Positions 38,773-44,935 of a stretch of 64,000 nt of DNA are shown here, in pieces. Every line of letters begins with the position of its first letter. Position 1 is the stretch's first letter. The notes under the pieces are model-generated. The model saw only the letters and a program-made list of their open reading frames with translations. It made no database searches and had not been told where the DNA came from. This DNA comes from Croceivirga lutea (lineage in GTDB: Bacteria; Bacteroidota; Bacteroidia; Flavobacteriales; Flavobacteriaceae): the NCBI RefSeq assembly GCF_014235875.1, contig NZ_JACJUK010000002.1, positions 248,001 through 312,000 on the forward strand. The letters are read 5' to 3'. The position numbers and the translations under genes are program-made.

Positions 38773-39012
38773 CTAATTTATATTGATAACTTCTTCAATT
38801 TGAGGAGCGTATTTCTTAATTGTCATTTCTACACCACTCTTTAATGTCATTTGATTTACAGAACAACTTATACAATTACCTTCTAAACGAACTTTAACTG
38901 ATTTATCATCATCTATAGAAACCAAAGAAATATTTCCGCCATCGCTTACTAAAAACGGACGTATTTCTTCCAATGCTTTCTCAACGTTTAAACGAACTTC
39001 TTCAGATGTCAT
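38773..39012 (-). CDS. NifU-like C-terminal domain protein (Fe-S scaffold/carrier)
   Basis: 79 residues, the length of a stand-alone Nfu domain. The cluster-binding CxxC is present in GNCISCSVNQMTLKSGVE, and the N-terminus ALEEIRPFLVSDGGNISLV is the classic Nfu start. It carries Fe-S clusters to target proteins. Only 3 nt separate it from the upstream mrp gene, so the two are one transcript. It sits with Mrp, ferredoxin and its reductase in a Fe-S handling block. Confidence 0.93.
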   Translation of the reverse strand: MTSEEVRLNVEKALEEIRPFLVSDGGNISLVSIDDDKSVKVRLEGNCISCSVNQMTLKSGVEMTIKKYAPQIEEVININ

Positions 39013-39015
39013 TTT

Positions 39016-40152
39016 TTACTTTTTTACAGCAGCACAACCTGCCATTGTAGTTATTTTAATTGCCTCTGTAGGTGGTAGGTCTTCATTTCTTCTAACCAAT
39101 TCTTGTACTACATTCTTAGTTAAATCTTCAAATGCCTTTTCTATTGGGCTCGCTGTTTGCAATGCCGCTGGTCTACCTACATCACCTGCTTCACGTATAC
39201 TTTGTACCAACGGAATATCTCCTAAAAAGGGCACTTCTAAATCCTCTGCAAGGTTTTTTGCACCATCTTTTCCAAAAATATAGTATTTGTTATCTGGCAA
39301 TTCTTCTGGTGTAAAGTAGGCCATATTTTCTATAATACCTAACACAGGCACTTTAATGGTCTCTTGCTGAAACATAGCAACACCTTTACGAGCATCAGCT
39401 AAAGCTATTTCTTGTGGCGTACTCACTACAACCGCACCCGTAACCGGTAATGATTGCATGATACTTAAATGTATATCTCCTGTGCCTGGAGGTAAATCTA
39501 ATAGTAGAAAATCTAGCTCACCCCAATGCGCATCAAAAATCATTTGATTTAAGGCTTTACTTGCCATTGGACCTCTCCAAATCACTGCCTGGTTAGGTTG
39601 TGTAAAAAAACCTATAGACAATAATTTTACGCCATAGTTCTCAACAGGCTTCATTTTATTTTTGCCGTCTACATTCACAGACAATGGTCTTTCTGTTGCC
39701 ACATCAAACATTATGGGCATAGAAGGCCCATAAATATCTGTATCTAACAAACCTACCTTAAAGCCCATTTTGGCTAAGGTCACCGCTAAATTTGCCGTAA
39801 CAGTTGACTTACCTACGCCACCTTTACCTGAAGCAACAGCTACTACATTTTGAATGCCTGGTATTGGCTTACCTTTAATTAAATTGGCTTGCGGTTTTGC
39901 TGGTGCCGCTACTTTAAGATTCACTTTTATCTTTGCTTTTTCATGAACTTTTTCGTGAATAACTTTAAGTATCTCAACTTCTGTTTTCTTACGCGCTTGT
40001 AAACTTGGGTTTTTAATAGTGATATCTACTTCTACCTCTTCGCCGAAAACCTGTACGTTTTTAACCGCACCACTTTCAACCATATTTTGACCTTCGCCAG
40101 GTACGGTTATTTTTTCTAGTGCTTTTATAATCTGCTTCTTATCTATCTTCAT
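39016..40152 (-). CDS. Mrp/ApbC-family P-loop ATPase, Fe-S cluster carrier
   Basis: 378 residues. A MIP18/DUF59 domain occupies residues about 1-80; then follows a deviant Walker A GKGGVGKST (109-117), DTDIYGPSMP, IWRGPMASKALNQM and LLLDLPPGTGD. These define the Mrp/NBP35 group, which bind and transfer Fe-S clusters in an ATP-dependent way. The CxxC pair found in many homologues before the IFG motif is missing here: that region reads MAYFTPEELPDNKYYIFG, so cluster binding must use other residues, perhaps the C-terminal Cys in MAGCAAVKK, or Nfu. It is the first gene of the mrp-nfu pair and has a good promoter upstream. Confidence 0.9.
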   Translation of the reverse strand: MKIDKKQIIKALEKITVPGEGQNMVESGAVKNVQVFGEEVEVDITIKNPSLQARKKTEVEILKVIHEKVHEKAKIKVNLKVAAPAKPQANLIKGKPIPGIQNVVAVASGKGGVGKSTVTANLAVTLAKMGFKVGLLDTDIYGPSMPIMFDVATERPLSVNVDGKNKMKPVENYGVKLLSIGFFTQPNQAVIWRGPMASKALNQMIFDAHWGELDFLLLDLPPGTGDIHLSIMQSLPVTGAVVVSTPQEIALADARKGVAMFQQETIKVPVLGIIENMAYFTPEELPDNKYYIFGKDGAKNLAEDLEVPFLGDIPLVQSIREAGDVGRPAALQTASPIEKAFEDLTKNVVQELVRRNEDLPPTEAIKITTMAGCAAVKK

Positions 40153-40196
40153 TCTTCTTTTTCTGCTTAACCGAAATTTTATAAATTTCTAGCATA

Positions 40197-40228
40197 CAAA
40201 GATACGGTTTGGAAGCTTGTTTTTGAAA
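40197..40228 (-). promoter_or_regulatory. Promoter of mrp-nfu
   Basis: On the minus strand, TATCTTTG (40204-40197) matches the -7 consensus TAnnTTTG exactly, and TTTC (40228-40225) stands 20 nt upstream, one base off the -33 TTTG. The start codon is 44 nt downstream. Confidence 0.6.
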
Positions 40229-40267
40229 CGAATTAATTGAAAGTAAGGATGATGAAATAGCTAAGGC

Positions 40268-40597
40268 TTATAACAATTCTAGAGAGGGATCCCAAAAAAG
40301 CGATTTAAAATTAACCACTTGATTATCTTTTATTTGCACACCTTCATTTTCTAACAATTGCTGCATAAGATTGGTGCCATCAAAATGATGTTTACCTGTT
40401 AGCACACCTACCCTATTTACCACTCTATGCGCTGGAACACTAGGCATGCTATGAGAATTATTCATGGCCCAACCCACCATTCTTGCACTTCTTGCTGCCC
40501 CTAAATATTTAGCTATAGCACCATAAGAGGTTACTCTACCGGGTGGAATTAATTTGGCAACCTCGTAAACTTTATCAAAGAAATTAGACTCTTCCAT
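40268..40597 (-). CDS. Alkyltransferase-like protein (MGMT family without active-site Cys)
   Basis: 109 residues, covering only the DNA-binding domain of O6-alkylguanine-DNA alkyltransferases. PPGRVTSYGAIAKYLG and ARMVGWAMNNSH are the helix-turn-helix and Arg-finger region. The active-site PCHR(V) reads PAHRVV here, so the acceptor Cys is replaced by Ala. Such alkyltransferase-like (ATL) proteins bind alkylated guanine and hand it to nucleotide excision repair and do not repair it themselves. Three nucleotides separate it from the upstream LysE-type gene; co-transcription is likely. Confidence 0.88.
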   Translation of the reverse strand: MEESNFFDKVYEVAKLIPPGRVTSYGAIAKYLGAARSARMVGWAMNNSHSMPSVPAHRVVNRVGVLTGKHHFDGTNLMQQLLENEGVQIKDNQVVNFKSLFWDPSLELL

Positions 40598-40600
40598 TCA

Positions 40601-41230
40601 CTAATAATTAATTCTAATTAGTGTAATTATCAAGAGTATTACCATTAAAACACCTAAAATATAATATGAGTTTTTGGAAAATTTTGAGCTATTGGCGTCT
40701 AGTTTATTAAAGTAAAAAACATACAAATACATTACTAAAAAAGTGCCTATACCTGCGCCTGCAATAAAAAATACTTCATCAATAATCTCATAAGTCATAA
40801 TACCGTTAGCTCCAAAAAAGGTGTTTAAGCCGCTATAAAAAGGTATCTGTAGAAAATTTAGTGATGCTAGAAAAAGACCTTTACCAAAGTCACCAAGTGT
40901 TTTGCCCTGTTTTATTTCTGCTGAATGTTGTATTTGTTTTCTTGTTGCCTTTATAAAGAAAAACACGGCTAGTACGGCAAAGACCACGACGGCAGCTTTC
41001 ATTAACCAACCAACTACGTGAGGATTTCGAATTAAAAATTTTGCAATTCGTACCGAAATATAGGCCTGTATTAAGACCATTACTGCAATACCTAAACTAA
41101 AAACAATACCACTTTTCTTGCCTTTTTCAACACTTATCTTAGCAGCATTAACGTTTAAAAGTCCTGGAGGAGCAGACGCTACAATAGCTGCCAGCAAAGT
41201 GGCAAAAAACAAAATGGGCAAGTGTTCCAT
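40601..41230 (-). CDS. LysE-family amino-acid/metabolite exporter
   Basis: 209 residues with six hydrophobic segments. The N-terminal motif APPGLLNVNAAKISVEKGKKSG is the family mark (PGP-type turn followed by a basic loop). LysE/RhtB proteins export amino acids or related small metabolites through the inner membrane; the substrate is not predictable. It lies 5 nt after trmB and 3 nt before the ATL gene, so the three form an operon. Confidence 0.85.
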   Translation of the reverse strand: MEHLPILFFATLLAAIVASAPPGLLNVNAAKISVEKGKKSGIVFSLGIAVMVLIQAYISVRIAKFLIRNPHVVGWLMKAAVVVFAVLAVFFFIKATRKQIQHSAEIKQGKTLGDFGKGLFLASLNFLQIPFYSGLNTFFGANGIMTYEIIDEVFFIAGAGIGTFLVMYLYVFYFNKLDANSSKFSKNSYYILGVLMVILLIITLIRINY

Positions 41231-41235
41231 TATTC

Positions 41236-41907
41236 TTAGTTGGTCAGTCGAAATTGAAGATAAGTAATTGCTTTATCAATTTCAAGATATTGCTTCTCAT
41301 AAAAAGTCTGAATCTCTAAAACTTCTTTTGGACTACCTGAATTTTTATAGATATTATGATTGGCATACAACACCTCATGACCTAAACCATGTAACAATCC
41401 TAAGGTATAGCCATGCATAAATTCACTATCTGTTTTTAAGTGAACAGTACCATTGGGCTTTAGAACTTTTTTATAGTTATCTAAAAAGACTTTGTTGGTC
41501 ATTCTATGTTTAGTTCTTTTATATTTTATCTGAGGGTCTGGAAAAGTAATCCATATTTCAGAGAGCTCTGCTACACCAAATACATAGGTTAAAAGCTCAA
41601 TTTGAGTTCTCACAAAAGCCACATTTGGCAAATCTTCATCAATAGCCGTTTTGGCTCCTCTCCAAAATCGAGCACCCTTAATATCAATGCCAATGAAATT
41701 TTTATTAGGAAATCTTTTGGCTAGTCCTACTGTATATTCCCCTTTACCACAACCTAATTCTACCACAATTGGATTATCATTCTTAAAAAAAGATTTCCAA
41801 TTACCTCTCCATTCAAAATCATGAAGCACCTCATCTCTAGTTGGTTGAATTACGTTAGAAAAAGTGGCATTCTCTGCAAACCGCTTTAGCTTATTCTTAC
41901 TTCCCAA
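41236..41907 (-). CDS. trmB: tRNA (guanine-N7-)-methyltransferase
   Basis: 223 residues. The SAM-binding VVELGCGKGEYT and the TrmB-specific ITFPDPQIKYKRTKHRMTN motif identify the enzyme that makes m7G46 in tRNA. The start codon is TTG at 41907, giving MGSKNKLKRFAENATF, which is the usual N-terminus in this group; no in-frame ATG is available upstream. An exact -7 promoter element lies 22 nt upstream of this TTG, supporting the choice. First gene of an operon with the LysE-type exporter and the ATL gene. Confidence 0.95.
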   Translation of the reverse strand: MGSKNKLKRFAENATFSNVIQPTRDEVLHDFEWRGNWKSFFKNDNPIVVELGCGKGEYTVGLAKRFPNKNFIGIDIKGARFWRGAKTAIDEDLPNVAFVRTQIELLTYVFGVAELSEIWITFPDPQIKYKRTKHRMTNKVFLDNYKKVLKPNGTVHLKTDSEFMHGYTLGLLHGLGHEVLYANHNIYKNSGSPKEVLEIQTFYEKQYLEIDKAITYLQFRLTN

Positions 41908-41928
41908 AACATAAATTTAAAGATTTGG

Positions 41929-41936
41929 CAAAGCTA
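41929..41936 (-). promoter_or_regulatory. Bacteroidota -7 element for trmB
   Basis: Minus-strand TAGCTTTG matches TAnnTTTG exactly, 21 nt before the TTG start codon of trmB. No clear -33 element. Confidence 0.5.
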
Positions 41937-41978
41937 AGGAAATCATTAGACCAGCCTGTTTTTGTTGCTTTGTAAATT

Positions 41979-43094
41979 ATGAAGTTCTCAACTAAAATTT
42001 TGGTAGCCCCATTAAATTGGGGTCTTGGGCATGCCACAAGATGCATACCCCTAATCAATGCTTTACTAGAAAACAAATTTGAAGTTTTTATAGCTTCTGA
42101 TGGTGTAGCTCTTGCGTTGCTGCGTAAAGAATTTCCGAACTTACCATTTTTTGAACTTTCTTCTTACCAGATTAAATACGCTGAAAAAGGAAAAAATTTT
42201 AAGCTAAAGATGCTGTGGGATTCTCCTAAAGTTTTAAAAGCGATGGCTAAGGAGAAAAAGCAAATCAAAAAAATTGTTGAAGCTCATCACATCGACGGTA
42301 TAATTTCAGACAATAGACTTGGAGTATTTTCAAAAAAAATTCCTTGTGTATTTATAACTCACCAACTCAATGTTTTATCTGGTAACACCACTTGGTTTAG
42401 CTCTAAAATGCACCAAAAAATTATTCGAAAATTTGCAGAATGTTGGGTGCCAGACGTAGAAAATAAACCAAACCTAACCGGAAAACTTGGGCACTTAAAA
42501 AAATCAAAGCTTAAAATTAGATACCTGGGTCCGTTAAGTAGATTTGAAAAAACTAAGGTCGAAGAAAGATTCGATTTATTGGTGTTATTATCTGGACCAG
42601 AACCCCAACGAACCTTTTTAGAAGAAAAATTACTTGAGCAATTAATTAGCTATAATGGCAAAGTTGTATTCGTAAAAGGCAAAATTGAAGAGCAGCAAAC
42701 TCAAGAAAATATAGCATTAAAGAAAGGAAGCATTCAATTAGTCAACTTTATGCAGTCTAAGGAGTTGGCAGCTGCCATTAATGCCAGTAAGCTTGTGCTT
42801 TGCCGTTCTGGCTATACCACGGTTATGGATTTGGCTAAACTTGAAAAAAAGGCGTTTTTTATTCCAACACCTGGCCAATACGAGCAAGTATACCTTGCAA
42901 AAAGGTTAGACAAATTAGGTTTAGTGCCTTTTGCTAAACAAGAAGACTTTAAACTAAAAGATTTAAAAAGGGTAAAGCGTTATGAAGGATTAGCTAAACT
43001 TGAAGATTCTTCAACCAATTTTTCTGAGTTGTTTTCTGTTTTTTCTAGCGTAAAAGAGAATTCAGAACCCACATCAACTTCGCTTTCTACATAA
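41979..43094 (+). CDS. MurG-like glycosyltransferase
   Basis: 371 residues. The N-terminus LVAPLNWGLGHATRCIPL is the nucleotide-sugar glycosyltransferase GT-B start with the GLGHATR glycine loop. The C-terminal half has SGPEPQRTFLEEKL and LVLCRSGYTTVMDLAKLEKKAFFIPTPGQYEQ (kept here as separate short motifs: RSGYTTVMDL, PTPGQYEQ), the GT28-type donor-binding site. Probably cytoplasmic, with an unknown acceptor. The last about 38 codons overlap, in antisense, the 3' end of the histidine kinase gene by 115 bp, an unusually long convergent overlap. Confidence 0.85.
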   Translation: MKFSTKILVAPLNWGLGHATRCIPLINALLENKFEVFIASDGVALALLRKEFPNLPFFELSSYQIKYAEKGKNFKLKMLWDSPKVLKAMAKEKKQIKKIVEAHHIDGIISDNRLGVFSKKIPCVFITHQLNVLSGNTTWFSSKMHQKIIRKFAECWVPDVENKPNLTGKLGHLKKSKLKIRYLGPLSRFEKTKVEERFDLLVLLSGPEPQRTFLEEKLLEQLISYNGKVVFVKGKIEEQQTQENIALKKGSIQLVNFMQSKELAAAINASKLVLCRSGYTTVMDLAKLEKKAFFIPTPGQYEQVYLAKRLDKLGLVPFAKQEDFKLKDLKRVKRYEGLAKLEDSSTNFSELFSVFSSVKENSEPTSTSLST

Positions 43095-44074
43095 ATTTTT
43101 TCTCCGTGAGCTTCCACAATATGTTTTACAATTGCAAGGCCTAATCCTGAACCACCTTCTTTACGACTACCACTTTGATCTACACGGTAAAAACGCTCAA
43201 ATAACCTAGGAATATGCTGTTTCGGAATTCCTTCACCATTATCTGTAACCCTAACAATAACCTTATTGCGAATTAAATTCTCTACGCTAATTTCTGTTGT
43301 ACCGTTTTTATGACCATACTTAATTGAATTGACCAATAAATTGGTTAATACTTGCTGTATTTTTTCTTGGTCAGCATAAACCATAATAGGTTCTGGGTAT
43401 TCAATATCAAAAGTTAGCGTAATTTCTTTCTTGGCAGCTTTCATCTCTAGCAATTCAAATACATTTTGAATTAATTCTATAATGTCAAAATACTTTTTAT
43501 CTAAACGAAGGTTGCCTGCTTCGAACTTGGTGATTAAATCTAAATCTTTTACTATATAAATAAGACGCTCTACACCTTTACTAGCACGTTCTAAATATTT
43601 GGTGCGTACCTTTTTGTCTTTAATTGCGCCATCTAAAAGCGTTAAAATGTAGCCTTGAACCGTAAAGAGTGGCGTTTTTAGTTCGTGAGAAACATTACCT
43701 AAAAAGTCTTTGCGGTACTCTTCTCGAATCTTTAGGGTATCAATTTCAATTTTTTTGTCTTCGGCAAACTTTCCTAACTCCTCAGTTAAGGTTTTCATAT
43801 CTGTCGTAATTGGCTTTGACGAGAATGTGGCAGATTCTAAAAGCGAAAAATCATCATAAATCTTTTTAATTCGACGGTAAATAAATCGCTCTACACGAAC
43901 TTGAATAACTATAAGGGAAACCACGAAAACTAGCAAGCTAATGCCCAAAGTAGCCCACCAATTAAAAGTATTGAGAATAAGCTGAAAGACAATTAACATA
44001 GCGATAACCAATATGAAAATCATAAAAGATGATCGCAATGCAAACCTATATGACTTTACAAGCTTTGTAGCCAT
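42980..44074 (-). CDS. PhoR-like sensor histidine kinase
   Basis: 364 residues: two membrane helices (about 16-34 and 39-58), a short linker, the phosphoacceptor HELKTP with His130, the N-box NLLVNSIKYG, and the G-boxes DNGEGIP and GGSGLGLAIVKHIVE. There is almost no periplasmic loop, as in PhoR-type kinases which sense through a membrane partner. Its start codon shares one base with the response-regulator stop (TAATG), so translation is coupled. The C-terminal tail beyond the catalytic domain overlaps the convergent glycosyltransferase gene. The PhoR name is supported by the pairing with a PhoB-type regulator and the half-sites in the adjacent promoter, not by direct proof. Confidence 0.9.
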   Translation of the reverse strand: MATKLVKSYRFALRSSFMIFILVIAMLIVFQLILNTFNWWATLGISLLVFVVSLIVIQVRVERFIYRRIKKIYDDFSLLESATFSSKPITTDMKTLTEELGKFAEDKKIEIDTLKIREEYRKDFLGNVSHELKTPLFTVQGYILTLLDGAIKDKKVRTKYLERASKGVERLIYIVKDLDLITKFEAGNLRLDKKYFDIIELIQNVFELLEMKAAKKEITLTFDIEYPEPIMVYADQEKIQQVLTNLLVNSIKYGHKNGTTEISVENLIRNKVIVRVTDNGEGIPKQHIPRLFERFYRVDQSGSRKEGGSGLGLAIVKHIVEAHGEKIYVESEVDVGSEFSFTLEKTENNSEKLVEESSSLANPS

Positions 44075-44760
44075 TACAGTACAAACTTATAGCCTACCCC
44101 TTTTACCGTTTTAAAATGGTGGTCGCCTATTTTTTCACGAAGTTTTCTAATATGTACATCAATTGTTCTACCGCCAACAACTACCTCGTTACCCCAAACC
44201 TTATCTAGAATAACTTCTCTTTTAAATACTTTGCTTGGTTTTGAAGTCAATAAAGACAGTAATTCAAATTCTTTTCTAGGTAAGATAATTTCTTCACCGT
44301 CATTAATAATTTTATACTCTTCACGGTTAATCACAATATTGCCCACTTTTACAATATCTTCAACCTCTTCTTTATCTTCTTTAAGTCTTCTTAAAAGCGC
44401 TTTAACCTTGCTAACCAATACTTTTGGTTTTATAGGTTTGGTAATGTAATCGTCAGCACCAGCTTCAAAACCAGCAACTTGCGAATAGTCTTCACCTCGG
44501 GCAGTTAAAAAGGCAATGATACTATTTTCTAATCCTGGAGTATTACGTATAACCTCGCAGGCTTCAATACCATCCATTTCTGGCATCATTACATCTAAAA
44601 TAATTAAATGCGGTTGTTTCTTTTTAGCCTTAGCTACACCCTCTGCCCCATTCTTTGCGGTGTAAACCTCATAGCCTTCGGCAGATAAATTATAACTAAC
44701 AATTTCTAAAATGTCTGGTTCGTCATCTACCAAAAGAATGCGAATATCTTTTGTTTTCAT
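44074..44760 (-). CDS. PhoB/OmpR-type response regulator
   Basis: 228 residues from the ATG at 44760 (MKTKDIRILLVDDEPD); a start seven codons upstream is less likely. Receiver domain with D12-D13, phosphoacceptor Asp56 (LDVMMPEMDG), and Lys in the DDYITKPIKP motif. The C-terminal winged helix shows KEFELLSLLTSKPSKVFKRE, GRTIDVHIRKLREKIG and VKGVGYKF. It works with the kinase gene that follows and overlaps by one base. A divergent 175-bp region to the TonB receptor gene contains 11-bp-phased repeats of the sort bound by PhoB/PhoP regulators, so autoregulation and control of 44936-50951 are likely. Confidence 0.93.
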   Translation of the reverse strand: MKTKDIRILLVDDEPDILEIVSYNLSAEGYEVYTAKNGAEGVAKAKKKQPHLIILDVMMPEMDGIEACEVIRNTPGLENSIIAFLTARGEDYSQVAGFEAGADDYITKPIKPKVLVSKVKALLRRLKEDKEEVEDIVKVGNIVINREEYKIINDGEEIILPRKEFELLSLLTSKPSKVFKREVILDKVWGNEVVVGGRTIDVHIRKLREKIGDHHFKTVKGVGYKFVL

Positions 44761-44774
44761 GGTTGGAATATTTC

Positions 44775-44888
44775 TTAACATCCAAATGTAAATATATTAA
44801 ACACAATGGTTTTCACCCTTAACATTGATTTAATGTGGTAACACTAAAGTAACCTTATTGAAAAAAACACTTAACATACAAGTAACAT
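44775..44888 (+). promoter_or_regulatory. Array of phased TTAACAT/GTAACAT half-sites, putative PHO box
   Basis: Seven-base half-sites on one strand: TTAACAT 44775, TTAAACA 44797, TTAACAT 44819, GTAACAC 44838, GTAACCT 44849, TTAACAT 44871, GTAACAT 44882. Steps are 22, 22, 19, 11, 22 and 11 bp; the two adjacent pairs each have a 7-bp repeat, 4-bp spacer, 7-bp repeat, which is the layout of PhoB boxes, and the wording resembles Bacillus PhoP boxes (TTAACA). The last site ends 47 nt before the TonB receptor start; a weak -7 element (GTTCTTTG, 44908-44915) follows 19 nt after it. Confidence 0.55.
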
Positions 44889-44935
44889 GACATTTAAAGT
44901 GTGTAGCGTTCTTTGCGCCAAATTCTTACCTAGAA

